In this document: positions 8,622 through 17,150 of the stretch, one piece after another
Layout of the letters: every line of letters begins with the position of its first letter
Position numbering within the stretch: the first letter of the stretch is position 1
From: an uncultured Dehalococcoidia bacterium
Lineage (GTDB): Bacteria > Chloroflexota > Dehalococcoidia > Lucifugimonadales > UBA3495
Length of the DNA: 64,000 nt
Assembly (NCBI GenBank): GCA_951812535.1
Contig: CATOSK010000003.1
Span: forward strand, 221,001-285,000
Direction: 5' to 3'
Translations under genes and position numbers: made by a program
The notes under the pieces: generated by a model
Database searches by the model: none
The model's input: only the letters and a program-made list of their open reading frames with translations
Told to the model about the DNA's origin: nothing

Positions 8622-9761
8622 TTACGCCCGTTGTTCGATGGGAACGTACTCCAGGTCCATTTCTCCCGTGTACTCCAGCAACGGCCGGATGAGGATGTTG
8701 TCCTGGTACTGCTCGATGCACTGGAGAGTCCATCCGGGGATGCGGCCCAGGGCGAAGATGGAAATGAACAGGTCGTCAGGAATGTCCAGCAGGTAGTAGA
8801 TGGCTCCTGCGAAGAAGTCGACGTTGACGCAGATGCCCTTGTCCCGGTACGGGAGCATCGTGTTCTGCTCCAGGTGGGAAAGGATCTGGAACCAGCGGGG
8901 CTCCCCCTTCTTCTCACCCAGCGCCTGGGCCCGGTCCCGAAGGTGGCGGGCTCGGGGGTCTTCGGCCCGGTATACGCGATGGCCGAATCCCATAATGCGC
9001 CCGCCGGCTTCCAGGTGTTTCCTGGCGTATTCCTCCGCGTTTTCCGGGTTGCCGATCTCCAGGGACATCTTCATGACTTCTTCCGCTGCGCCGCCGTGGG
9101 CCGGTCCTTTGAGGACGCCAACCCCCGTCGTCACCGCCGAGTGCAAGTCGGAAATGGTGGAGGCCGTCACCCTGGCGCCGAAGGACGAGGCGTTGGCCCC
9201 GTGCTCGGCGTGCAGGATAAAGTCCACGTCAAGGAGGTCGGTGGTCTCCTGGTCGGGAACTTCCCCGAACATCATGTAAAGGAAATTGCCGGAGTGGTTC
9301 AGGTTCGGGTTGGGCGCCACCGGCTCCAGTCCCTGGCGCAGGCGGTGATGGGCCGCAACGATGGTCGGCCCCTGGGCCGTCAGCCGGATTCCCTTGCGGA
9401 GGGTGGCTTCAACCGAGTTGTCCGCCACCTCGTCGTCAAAGGCCGACAATGCTGAGATACCCGTCCGCAGGGCATCCATCGGGTGGCTGTTCTTGACCAG
9501 GTCCAGCACCTGGATGATTTCGTCTGGGATGCGGCGGTTGGCCCGCAGGGTAGCATCGAACTCGGCCAACTGCTGGCTGGTGGGCAATTCGCCGTAAAGA
9601 AGCAGGTAGATGACCTCTTCAAAGGTAGACTTCTCGGCCAGATCGTGGATGTCGTAACCACGATAGAGCAGCTTTCCTACCTGCCCGTCGATGAAGCTGG
9701 ACTCGGTTGTATCCAGGTACACGTCCTTGAGTCCCTTCATAATCTCTGGGGGCATAGTCAC
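8622..9761 (-). CDS. gltA: Citrate synthase
   Basis: 379-residue type I (short) citrate synthase/2-methylcitrate synthase. It condenses oxaloacetate with acetyl-CoA (or propionyl-CoA) in the TCA or methylcitrate cycle. Visible are FIDGQVGKLLYRGYDIHDLA near residues 23-42, HAEHGANASSFGARV near 188-202 with the first active-site histidine, GPAHGGAAEEV near 219-229, and GFGHRVYRAEDPRA near 258-271 with the second histidine. A strong AGGAGG precedes the ATG. It is a single-gene unit with its own terminator. Citrate and methylcitrate specificity cannot be separated by eye. Confidence 0.95.
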   Translation of the reverse strand: MTMPPEIMKGLKDVYLDTTESSFIDGQVGKLLYRGYDIHDLAEKSTFEEVIYLLLYGELPTSQQLAEFDATLRANRRIPDEIIQVLDLVKNSHPMDALRTGISALSAFDDEVADNSVEATLRKGIRLTAQGPTIVAAHHRLRQGLEPVAPNPNLNHSGNFLYMMFGEVPDQETTDLLDVDFILHAEHGANASSFGARVTASTISDLHSAVTTGVGVLKGPAHGGAAEEVMKMSLEIGNPENAEEYARKHLEAGGRIMGFGHRVYRAEDPRARHLRDRAQALGEKKGEPRWFQILSHLEQNTMLPYRDKGICVNVDFFAGAIYYLLDIPDDLFISIFALGRIPGWTLQCIEQYQDNILIRPLLEYTGEMDLEYVPIEQRA

Positions 9762-10129
9762 TCCTCCTGGTTAAAGGGTTTCCTTGCGTCCGCCGGAGGT
9801 GGTTGGAAGAACAACGCAGAGGGGGCGGCACACAGGGTTAGCGTACCATGAAAGGGGCCTGGGGAAAAGCCGGCCAGAGTCTAGCATCGGCCCTTGGGAG
9901 TGTCAAGGGAAAACCCCGGCGGCAGGACCGGTCCGACTGTCCTCTGCGCTGCCCGGCCGGCGATTTCCAACCCGTCCCGTTAACCTTTAAGCTGTCACCA
10001 GTCAACTACGGATAACCCATCTATGGTATATTGGCGGCACCGCTGAGAGAACCGCCAATTTTCCTGCCCACCCTTTGCCTGCCCACCCATTGATGGAAAC
10101 CACAACCAGACCCGGAGGAGGAGACGGGG
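9762..10129. other. Divergent intergenic region, no gene seen
   Basis: 368 bases between the divergent citrate synthase and radical-SAM-like genes. It should hold both promoters. A TATATT at 10027-10032 is a possible -10 box for the plus-strand gene but has no convincing -35 partner. A ribosome site GGAGGAG lies just before 10130. Confidence 0.4.
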
Positions 10130-11449
10130 ATGCGTATTTTGCTGGTGGCCACCAATCGTCACAACCGCTGGATGAGCAAAGAGGAGGTTCGCCCTCTTCC
10201 CATTGGACTGGCCTACGTGGCGGCTTACATCGACCCCGACCGCCATTCGCTCCGGGTTATCGACCTCATGTTTTCCGATGACTACCTGGGCGAGGTCGAG
10301 CGTGTCGTCCAGGAGTTCCAGCCAGAATTGGTCGGCATTTCCATCCGCAACCTGGACAACGGCAGCTACATCAATCCCCAATCGGCTCTGCCGGTCACCC
10401 GGGAAGTGATAGACCGAATTCGGGGATGCAGCCAGGCCGTCATTGCCTGCGGCGGACCCGCCTTTAGCACTCTTCCCCAGGACTGCTTCCGCTACCTCGA
10501 ACCCGACGTGGGTCTCGCTGGCGACGCCGCCGAGACCTTCGCTGCAATGGCCGATCTGCTCGAAGAATCCCGGGAATACGAGCACCTTTCCGGGGTCATC
10601 TTCCGGCGGGACGGTGAAATAGTAGCCTCCCCCCACCGGGCGGCCTCCGGCCTGGCCCGCCCGCCCCGCCTTGACGACCTTGACCTTGACCAGTACCGGA
10701 AAGCGGGATTCGGCGTGGGTGTCATCACCAAGCTGGGCTGGTACTCCTCCACCGTTCCCAGTCCCAATCCGGAAGACGAGTGGCGCATCGTGCGGCCCGT
10801 TCCGGAAGTCATTGAAGAGATAAAGCGGCTGCAGTCGTCCCACAACCTGAACGAGTTCTTCTTTATAGACCAGCAGTTCAACCGGCCCATGGATTATGCG
10901 AAAGACCTGTGCCGGGCCATCATTGACGACGGCCTTTCCATCCGGTGGAACACCAACATCCGTCCGGAGGGAATAGACCGGGAACTCCTTTCGCTCATGG
11001 TGGCATCAGGCTGCCGGATGGTGTTGTTGGGCGGAGCATCCCTTTCCTATTATTCCAACCTCGACGAGGGCAATGAGGAAAGAGTCCAACTGGCAACCGA
11101 GCTCTCCGAAATGCAAAAGCTGTGCAACCTCTGCCACACCGAAGGCCTGACCTACGCTATCACCCAGGGTTTCGGGGAACCCGGCGAAACCAGCGACACC
11201 ATGCGGGCCAAGCTCGCCTTTCTGTCCACGGCCGCCCGTTCCGAGCGCCACGCCATGGCAACCCTGCGCATCGGCAACCGCCTTCTCCCCGGCACGGACC
11301 TCACCCGCCTTGCTGTGGAGGAAGGGCTGATCGAAGACGCCGACGACCTGCTCATGCCTGTCTTCTACGTCGCTCCCAGGGTTCGGGATGAAATACAGGA
11401 AACCCTGGAGGCCGCAGTCCGGGGCAATCCCTCCTGGAGCATTATGTAA
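10130..11449 (+). CDS. B12-binding/radical SAM-like protein lacking the 4Fe-4S cysteines
   Basis: 439 residues. The N-terminal 150 residues form a cobalamin-binding-like Rossmann domain (MRILLVATNR, RPLPIGLAYVAAYI, VVQEFQPELVGISIRN, VIACGGPAFS). The rest follows the radical SAM barrel of the B12-binding subgroup, with WRIVRPVPEVIEEIKRL, FFFIDQQFN, WNTNIRPEGIDRELL and GFGEPGETSDTM. The site where CxxxCxxC should bind the iron-sulfur cluster reads G-WYSSTVPS at about 204-211, so the three cysteines are Trp204, Thr208 and Ser211 at the exact family spacing. Without cysteines it cannot make the usual cluster, so it may be a pseudoenzyme or scaffold. No partner radical SAM gene is adjacent. Confidence 0.8.
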   Translation: MRILLVATNRHNRWMSKEEVRPLPIGLAYVAAYIDPDRHSLRVIDLMFSDDYLGEVERVVQEFQPELVGISIRNLDNGSYINPQSALPVTREVIDRIRGCSQAVIACGGPAFSTLPQDCFRYLEPDVGLAGDAAETFAAMADLLEESREYEHLSGVIFRRDGEIVASPHRAASGLARPPRLDDLDLDQYRKAGFGVGVITKLGWYSSTVPSPNPEDEWRIVRPVPEVIEEIKRLQSSHNLNEFFFIDQQFNRPMDYAKDLCRAIIDDGLSIRWNTNIRPEGIDRELLSLMVASGCRMVLLGGASLSYYSNLDEGNEERVQLATELSEMQKLCNLCHTEGLTYAITQGFGEPGETSDTMRAKLAFLSTAARSERHAMATLRIGNRLLPGTDLTRLAVEEGLIEDADDLLMPVFYVAPRVRDEIQETLEAAVRGNPSWSIM

Positions 11450-11596
11450 CCCGTCCCCCGGGTGGTTTCCCATTTGACTCGCATTTGGGTTATACTTGCG
11501 TCGGTACAGCTGAAGGCCTCCCGGTTTGCAACTACATTCTAAGAATACAGCGCTGGATGACCTTAACTGAGCCAAATCAACTTATGGAGGTCATCA

Positions 11597-11884
11597 GTGG
11601 CGCTTCAAGACAAACCTCTCATTTGCGCAGAGTGCGGTAACCAGTTCCTTTTCACCGTCGGCGAGCAGGAGTTCTTCGCATCCCGCGGTTATACCAACGA
11701 ACCCCGCCGGTGCCAGGACTGTCGGAACTCCCGCCGGGACCAGCAGCGCGGCGGCTTCGGCGCTCCCCGAGAGATGCATCCCGCCGTGTGCGCCCAGTGT
11801 GGCGTCGACACCACGGTTCCTTTCCGGCCCCGGGGCGATCGACCGGTTTACTGCAGCGATTGCTTCAACTCCATGAGGCGCTAG
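11597..11884 (+). CDS. Small double zinc-ribbon protein
   Basis: 95 residues beginning at a GTG with GGAGG seven bases upstream. Two cysteine-pair modules are visible: CAECG with CQDC (about residues 10-44) and CAQCG with CSDC (about 65-89), each fitting a four-cysteine zinc site. The second module contains the TTVPFRPRGDRPVYCSDC pattern that recurs in small bacterial zinc-binding proteins. The first half resembles the probable zinc-ribbon family with FxxGEQEFFxxxG. Function is unknown; nucleic-acid or protein binding is the usual guess. It stands alone with a strong terminator downstream. Confidence 0.75.
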   Translation: MALQDKPLICAECGNQFLFTVGEQEFFASRGYTNEPRRCQDCRNSRRDQQRGGFGAPREMHPAVCAQCGVDTTVPFRPRGDRPVYCSDCFNSMRR

Positions 11885-11959
11885 ATTCCAGCCGGGTTTC
11901 GTACGACGTGAACCCATCCACGAGGGGACGCCACGTCGGCCCCGTCCCATGAACCCATT

Positions 11960-11985
11960 CCCCCGGGGAACCCCCCGGGGGTTTT
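11960..11985 (+). terminator. Rho-independent terminator after the zinc-ribbon gene
   Basis: GC-only stem CCCCCGGG/CCCGGGGG with a short loop followed directly by TTTT, 75 bases after the stop codon. Confidence 0.75.
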
Positions 11986-12068
11986 GATTGTCCAGCAACA
12001 CCGCGCAACACCCAGGGTGGGCTGACCTTGTCGCCCAGCAGGAGCGGGACTCACGCTGAGGAGGCTCG

Positions 12069-13232
12069 ATGAGACAGACTGCGGATGCCGTTATCGTCGG
12101 CGGCGGAGTCATGGGATGCAGTATCTTGTACAACCTTACCCGCCAGGGCCTGACCAACGCCTTACTGGTCGAACAGGACGTGCTGGGGTCCGGGGCTACC
12201 GGCCGCTCCCAGACCATCTGCCGGATGCACTACTCCAACGCCATCACTGCATCCATGGCTTGGCAAAGCCTTGAAGTGTTCGCCAACTTCCCTGAGATCG
12301 TGGGCGGACACTCCGGGTTCGTACGCACCGGATACCTGGTGGCCGTGTCTCCCGAAGACGTCGGGGGATTGCAAAAGAACATCGCAATGCAGCAGGAACT
12401 GGGCATCGACACTCGCCTCGTAACCTCCGAAGAAGTCCGGGACTTTGCCCCCATGATCCACACCTCCCCCGGGGAGGGCCTGGCCTGGGAACCCCAGTCT
12501 GGTTACGCCGATTCCCATCAGGTGACCACCTCCTACGCCGCTCGCGCCCGGGACTCGGGTGCCGAGATTTCCCTCCGCACCACTTGCACCGGCGTTGAAG
12601 TCCAGTCAGGACGCGTGCAAGCTGTGTTGACCGACCAGGGACGGGTGGAAACCCCTGTCGCGGTGATAGCCGCCGGCCCGTGGTCCCGGTCCCTCATGTC
12701 CGCCATCGGAGTGGATGTCCCCCTCTCGACCGTCCGCCACCAGGTTGCCTCCATCATCAGGCCGGTCGATCAGCTCCCCGGCCATCCCATAGTGGGCGAC
12801 ATCGCCCACTCCTGCTCCTTCCGGCCCGAGGGATCCGCTATGACCCTCGTGGGATTCGGCGAAGACCCCGCCGAGGTCGATTCCTACAACCAGGGAGTGG
12901 ACCTGGACCGCGCGGCCGACGTCATGCGGGGAATGGTGGAACGTATCCCTGCCTTGGCCGATTCCTACTTCCGGGGTGGATGGTCCGGCCTGTTCACCAT
13001 CACCCCGGACTGGCACCCGATAATGGACCAGGTTCCCGGTATTGAGGGCCTCTACTGTGCGATCGGGTTCAGCGGCCACGGGTTTAAGCTGGCGCCCGCC
13101 ATCGGACAGGTGATGTCCGAAATGGTCGCCCACGGCCAGGGCCGCTCCTTCGATCTGACCCCCCTGCGCTTCACTCGCTTCGACGAAGGGGATCTGCTGA
13201 CGTCCAGCTACCGGTACAACGTCCTTGCATGA
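12069..13232 (+). CDS. FAD-dependent oxidoreductase (DAO family, sarcosine oxidase beta-like)
   Basis: 387-residue D-amino-acid-oxidase-fold protein. The dinucleotide-binding motif VIVGGGVMGCS lies near residues 9-19, followed by GSGATGRSQTICRMHYSN near 42-60 as in the sarcosine/dimethylglycine oxidase group. The C-terminal FAD-contact segment GLYCAIGFSGHGFKLAPAIG is intact. Expected reaction is flavin-dependent oxidation of an amine or N-methyl amino acid. AGGAGG precedes the ATG. No sarcosine oxidase alpha, gamma or delta genes are nearby, so a monomeric enzyme is more likely. Confidence 0.88.
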   Translation: MRQTADAVIVGGGVMGCSILYNLTRQGLTNALLVEQDVLGSGATGRSQTICRMHYSNAITASMAWQSLEVFANFPEIVGGHSGFVRTGYLVAVSPEDVGGLQKNIAMQQELGIDTRLVTSEEVRDFAPMIHTSPGEGLAWEPQSGYADSHQVTTSYAARARDSGAEISLRTTCTGVEVQSGRVQAVLTDQGRVETPVAVIAAGPWSRSLMSAIGVDVPLSTVRHQVASIIRPVDQLPGHPIVGDIAHSCSFRPEGSAMTLVGFGEDPAEVDSYNQGVDLDRAADVMRGMVERIPALADSYFRGGWSGLFTITPDWHPIMDQVPGIEGLYCAIGFSGHGFKLAPAIGQVMSEMVAHGQGRSFDLTPLRFTRFDEGDLLTSSYRYNVLA

Positions 13233-13394
13233 CCAGGCCTTGTACCGTATCTACGGCCACCCCAGGTCGGTGCGGCCGTCATTTCCCCGCTTAACCGCAT
13301 TCGGCCCGCATTGACCGCAGTCAGCCAACTCCGATAGCATGGCAACTCCGAGCACGCAGAACAACCTGTATTCTAAATCGTAGGAGCGGGCACA

Positions 13395-13691
13395 ATGTAT
13401 ATTCGCATGGTTTGGGGCAAGCTGCGCCCCGGTTCCTGGGAAGAGTACGAGAGGCACTATCACGAGCGGCTGGCCAGCCACGGTGACATAGAAGGATTGC
13501 AGGAGCGCCAGTTGCTGCGCAGCGCCGAGGACCCCGACGAGGGTATCAGCGTCAGCATCTGGGACACCTTCGAACACCTGCGGGCCTATGAGACCGGCGA
13601 ATTCCGGCAGAACGTCGCCCGGGAAGTCGAGCATCTCTACCGGGGCGAGTACTGGGTCAAGCATTTCGAGGTCAGCTCTCAAGACCGGTAA
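13395..13691 (+). CDS. Small ABM-domain-like protein
   Basis: 98 residues with the alternating pattern of a dimeric alpha/beta-barrel (ABM or EthD-like) fold: an N-terminal strand YIRMVWGKLRPG, a helix WEEYERHYHERL, a strand VSIWDTFEHLRAY and a C-terminal helix with VEHLYRGEYWVKHFEV. Members act as cofactor-free monooxygenases or heme-degrading enzymes, or have no known role. It lies 162 bp after the FAD oxidoreductase and is followed by a terminator. Exact activity cannot be assigned. Confidence 0.6.
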   Translation: MYIRMVWGKLRPGSWEEYERHYHERLASHGDIEGLQERQLLRSAEDPDEGISVSIWDTFEHLRAYETGEFRQNVAREVEHLYRGEYWVKHFEVSSQDR

Positions 13692-13738
13692 TCACCCCGC
13701 CGGAACCGTTTCTCTGAGAACCGTTTCTCAGCAGGTAT

Positions 13739-13774
13739 CAGAAGGCAGACTGGTTTTGGTCTGCCTTCTGGTTT
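13739..13774. terminator. Hairpin terminator between convergent genes
   Basis: A 12-bp perfect stem CAGAAGGCAGAC/GTCTGCCTTCTG with an 8-base loop and a short T tail. It lies between the ABM-like gene and the convergent GlcG-type gene and could serve both strands. Confidence 0.7.
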
Positions 13775-13804
13775 AATCGCTGGATCTCGGGATGGCCTGG
13801 CCGC

Positions 13805-14203
13805 CTAAAGGGCTTCGATTCCCGCCCTCGCGGCATCTTCGTCCTCTTGCGCCGTCCCTCCGCTGCCGCCGCAAGCCCCGATAAGTTCTCCATCTTTGAA
13901 AATCGGCAGTGCCCCTTGGCCCGGCACAAACTCCCCTTTCTCCACTTCCATAACCGCTCGGAAAACCGGCTGCAGCGCCCTCTCCGTCAGGTCATTGCTG
14001 GGGACGCCGAAACAGGCCGCCGCCCTCGCCTTCCCCCTGGAAACATATGGAGTCCGCCACGGCGCCCCATCCATTCGGACCATGCAGATCAGGTCCCCCC
14101 GGGCGTCCACCACCGAGATGCTGAGTTTCACCCCCATCTCCATCGCCTTGGCTTTCGCGGCCTGCACCACTCTTTCCGCTTCGTCTAGCGTAATATTGGG
14201 CAT
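13805..14203 (-). CDS. GlcG/HbpS family protein
   Basis: 132 residues starting at MPNITLDEAERVV, where AGGAGG is well placed. The reading frame stays open 47 codons upstream but that part has no family character. The blocks AKAKAMEMGVKLSISVVDARGD, RTPYVSRGKARAAACFGVPS and PGQGALPIFKDGELIGACGGSGG match the family. HbpS-like members bind heme and GlcG lies in glycolate loci; neither link is visible here. It is transcribed alone toward a shared terminator. Confidence 0.85.
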   Translation of the reverse strand: MPNITLDEAERVVQAAKAKAMEMGVKLSISVVDARGDLICMVRMDGAPWRTPYVSRGKARAAACFGVPSNDLTERALQPVFRAVMEVEKGEFVPGQGALPIFKDGELIGACGGSGGTAQEDEDAARAGIEAL

Positions 14204-14516
14204 GGATTGCCTCCTCTCCCTTTGTTTCGGGCTCCGTCTTTGATATGGGCCGCAGGGTGCCTGGCCTGCGCGTCCCCTGACTCGCGGATTATATTCAAAA
14301 TGCCCGAATTCACCAATCCGGCACGTTTTTCCAGGCCGGCGCACGTCATATCAAGCCATATCCTGCACTGCCCGCCCTGGTACGCCTGGGTCCGCACCTC
14401 AGGTTGACAAATGGTTCATCAGTTGCCTTGACTCCGCCATAAAGGTTTGTTAAGTTAACTCGGCCGACAGACGCAACAGGTTTACGTAACAGGTTTAACG
14501 AACAGGAGAGTGCTGG
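14204..14516. other. Divergent intergenic region
   Basis: 313 bases between the GlcG-type gene and the collagen-like lipoprotein gene. A TTGACT at about 14429 with TAAGTT 17 bases on is a weak promoter candidate for the plus-strand gene. No reading frame with coding character was seen. Confidence 0.35.
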
Positions 14517-15515
14517 ATGTCCACGAGTTGGGTAAGCAGAAGGGTTGCCTCAGTAGCCCTTATCATTGCAGGAACACTATTTGTCGCCGCTTGCGTCGGT
14601 CCGGTGGGCCCTGAAGGCTCGTCAGGTCCTCAGGGACCGGCGGGAATCAATGGCGAACCGGGAGCCCAGGGTCCCGCCGGAGAGCGCGGGGCGGCTGGCC
14701 CTGCGGGTCCGTCTGGCCCACAGGGACCCGCCGGTGCAAAGGGGGAAACGGGTGAACAAGGACCCTCGGGTGAGCAGGGTCCTGCCGGCGGCCCTCAAGG
14801 CCCCCAGGGACCCCGTGGTGAGCAGGGAGAGAAGGGCGAGCGGGGAGAGCAGGGCAACCCGGGAGCGAAGGGCGACAGAGGTGAAAAGGGCGACACAGGC
14901 GATCCGGGCGGACCCGAGGGACCCCAGGGAGCCCAGGGTCCGGTAGGGCCGCAGGGTCCCCTTGGCGAGCGTGGCATCCAGGGTGACCGGGGACCCCAGG
15001 GATCCCAGGGAGCTCAGGGAGCCTTGGGACCCCAGGGCGAGCGGGGACCCCAGGGACCCGCGGGCGAACGTGGACCCCTCGGGCCTGCGGGCGAGCGGGG
15101 ACTCCAGGGTGAGCGGGGACCAGAAGGCCCCCAGGGCGAGTCCGGTTTGCGCGGCGTCTCAGGCCCCCAGGGCGAGCCTGGGCCGCACGGCCCCCAGGGC
15201 GCACGCGGGCCAGCCGGCATTGCTGAGGCCCGGATACTCGTCGTGACCAGCCAGGCTAACAGCTCTAACAAGACCGTCACCGCCACCTGTACCGGCGGTA
15301 AGGTCGCGGTCGGCGGGGGCGCGCGCGTCCTTGGAGCCAGCGCCAGTGGGGATAACTCGGCGCCCACCGGCGTAGCCATCGTCTCATCCTATCCTGTCGG
15401 CGGAACGGGAGAGTTGACCGCGGATTGGCGCGCTGTCGCCCAGGAAATGGTGCCAGTGGAAGCCAGTTGGCGGTTGAGCGTAAACGTAGTCTGCGCCAAG
15501 GCCGCTGACGAGTAG
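14517..15515 (+). CDS. Collagen-like triple-helix lipoprotein
   Basis: 332 residues. The N-terminus has two arginines, a hydrophobic stretch [16 protein letters not shown] and a lipobox ending at Cys26, so the protein should be membrane-anchored by lipid and exposed outside. From about residue 28 to 234 it is an almost unbroken run of roughly 68 Gly-X-Y triplets, rich in GPQGPAG, GERG, GEQG and GEKG, with one irregularity near AGGPQG. About 98 residues follow as a globular tail with two or three cysteines ([27 protein letters not shown]), possibly a trimerisation or binding domain. CAGGAGAG precedes the ATG. Role likely in surface structure or adhesion (inference). Confidence 0.85.
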   Translation: MSTSWVSRRVASVALIIAGTLFVAACVGPVGPEGSSGPQGPAGINGEPGAQGPAGERGAAGPAGPSGPQGPAGAKGETGEQGPSGEQGPAGGPQGPQGPRGEQGEKGERGEQGNPGAKGDRGEKGDTGDPGGPEGPQGAQGPVGPQGPLGERGIQGDRGPQGSQGAQGALGPQGERGPQGPAGERGPLGPAGERGLQGERGPEGPQGESGLRGVSGPQGEPGPHGPQGARGPAGIAEARILVVTSQANSSNKTVTATCTGGKVAVGGGARVLGASASGDNSAPTGVAIVSSYPVGGTGELTADWRAVAQEMVPVEASWRLSVNVVCAKAADE

Positions 15516-15540
15516 CCAGCCAGGGTTTTTCCACCCGACT

Positions 15541-15584
15541 CAAACTGACGGGGCGCCGGTTCGAACCAGCGCCCCGTCAGTTTG
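15541..15584 (+). terminator. Very long hairpin downstream of the collagen-like gene
   Basis: A 44-base inverted repeat beginning 25 bases after the stop. Arms CAAACTGACGGGGCGC and its exact complement flank an inner self-complementary GGTTCGAACC. Only one base pair is mismatched over 22. No strong T run follows, so it may act as terminator, transcript stabiliser or cruciform. Confidence 0.6.
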
Positions 15585-15901
15585 CCGTGCTCCATCCGTA
15601 TCCCCCGGCCCGCTGGCAGAGCCCGTTGCCAGACAATGGCAGACCCCGTCCTGGCACCCTTGCCTGACACTCCCGCACCCACTCGTCACTCCCGCGCAGC
15701 GCCTGCCCCGCGTAGGAACGTCACCCCGCGTAGGCGGAGCCGTGGAACCACCCCTCCGTTGCCATCAGATCCCACCACCTGAAGCGGAACGCTTCCCCAC
15801 CGGCAGGGCTATCGCATTCGAAAGATACCACCATGCAGATGCCGCAGTTCGATACCCTTAGACCCTGTTTTCAACTATTGAATAGAATAACTATTGTAGT
15901 T
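15585..15901. other. Intergenic spacer, no gene seen
   Basis: Contains GCGTAGGAACGTCACCCCGCGTAGGCGGAG near 15710-15735, resembling GTAGGCGGG stretches near 33110 and 36822. No coding signal was recognised. Confidence 0.4.
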
Positions 15902-15979
15902 CCATCCCTCACTTTATCAAGGGGACGGCTGGATCGTGAACGTCAATGGGTCTTTGAGAACCCTAATGCGATTGCCCTG
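15902..15979 (+). repeat. Dispersed intergenic repeat, family 1 copy 1
   Basis: Shares with 36646-36722 the ordered blocks CCATCCCTC, GGACGG, ATCGTGAA(C/T)GTCAATGG and an end ATGCGATTGCCCT. The end block also closes the family 2 copies near 36920, 39410 and 39900. Confidence 0.6.
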
Positions 15980-16054
15980 CCCCGCCCGCGCCGCCCGTTG
16001 CGGTCATCGCACTACGGGGCTATCATGTTTTCCGATATATGGAGGAGGTGAGCG

Positions 16055-16996
16055 ATGAAGTTCGGGTTTTATCTGCCAAACCACGGGCCCGCCGCCCGGC
16101 CGGAACCGTTGGCCGCCATTGCCCGCAAGGGTGACGAACTCGGGTTCTACTGCATGGTGGCCGGCGACCATATCCTCGTACCAGAGACCATTGATTCCCC
16201 TTACCCTTACACCGTCAGCGGAGAGTTCCCCGGCGGAGACGGCGGCGAATACTTCGAGCAGCTTACCCTCCTCTCCTACCTTGCCGGTGTGACCAGCCGG
16301 ATGCGGCTGGTCCCCAGTGTCATGATCGTGCCCCACCGGCCGCCCCTTCTGACGGCCAAGATCCTGGCCACCCTGGACGTGCTGTCCCAGGGGCGCCTGA
16401 CCCTCGGTGTCGGCGTGGGGTGGATGGAGGAAGAGTTCCAGGCTCTTGGCGCTCCCCCATTCGCCGAACGCGGCGGCGTTACCAACGAGTATCTGCGGGC
16501 TTTCAAGGAACTCTGGACCAGCGACAACCCCACCTTCCAGGGGAAATACTGCCAGTTCGCCAACCTCAAGTTCCTGCCCAAGCCCGTCCAGGAACCCCAT
16601 CCACCCATCTGGGTCGGTGGCCAGAGCCGCCTCGCCATCCGCCGCGCCGCCGAGTTGGGCAACGGTTGGCATCCGGTGGGAGGAATCCCCGCCTCGCCGC
16701 TGGAACCCGAAGACCTGGCCCAGGACCTCGCCTTCATGCACCGCTGCGCCGAACGGGTTCAGCGCGATCCCTCCGAGTTGGACGTCGCCATGAAGACGCC
16801 GCTCTACGACGTAGCGTCCTCCGCGGGCGGTCCCCACCGGCGCTTCTCCGGCGAGCCCGGCCAGATCCTCCAGGATGTCCAGACCTACGAGGACATCGGC
16901 GTGACCCACCTGATTTTCGACATTCGCGGGTCCGACCTGGACCATGCCCTCGAGCGTCTGGAGTGGTTCGCCACCGAAATTATGGCCCACGCCTGA
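16055..16996 (+). CDS. LLM class oxidoreductase, F420-dependent type
   Basis: 313 residues beginning MKFGFYLPNHGP. Family blocks are YCMVAGDHILVP near residues 32-43, MRLVPSVMIVPHRPPLLTAK near 90-109, LDVLSQGRLTLGVGVGWMEEEF near 112-133 and WVGGQSRLAIRRAAELGNGWHP near 191-212. VGVGW and GNGWHP are typical of the TIGR03619-like F420 group rather than FMN-dependent bacterial luciferases, so F420 is the likelier cofactor. GGAGGAGG precedes the ATG. It leads the plus-strand metabolic run to 22139. Confidence 0.88.
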   Translation: MKFGFYLPNHGPAARPEPLAAIARKGDELGFYCMVAGDHILVPETIDSPYPYTVSGEFPGGDGGEYFEQLTLLSYLAGVTSRMRLVPSVMIVPHRPPLLTAKILATLDVLSQGRLTLGVGVGWMEEEFQALGAPPFAERGGVTNEYLRAFKELWTSDNPTFQGKYCQFANLKFLPKPVQEPHPPIWVGGQSRLAIRRAAELGNGWHPVGGIPASPLEPEDLAQDLAFMHRCAERVQRDPSELDVAMKTPLYDVASSAGGPHRRFSGEPGQILQDVQTYEDIGVTHLIFDIRGSDLDHALERLEWFATEIMAHA

Positions 16997-17150
16997 AAGG
17001 CGCCCGCCTGCGGCTCAACCCATTCCGCCTGCCGACGGTGCCCCAACCGGGCCCAATGGGCTTATAATGGTTTAGCCATGATCGGCATTTACAAGATCAA
17101 ATCGGGGCCCGCCCTCGGGCTTCCCGACGAATTACACAGGAGGCAGACAA

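Noticed and set aside
14647..15204. Minus-strand frames with [13 protein letters not shown] repeats
   Set aside because: They are complements of the collagen-like coding repeat.
15541..15584. Possible tRNA T-arm because of GGTTCGAACC
   Set aside because: No acceptor, D or anticodon arms can be folded around it; it is the loop of a long hairpin.
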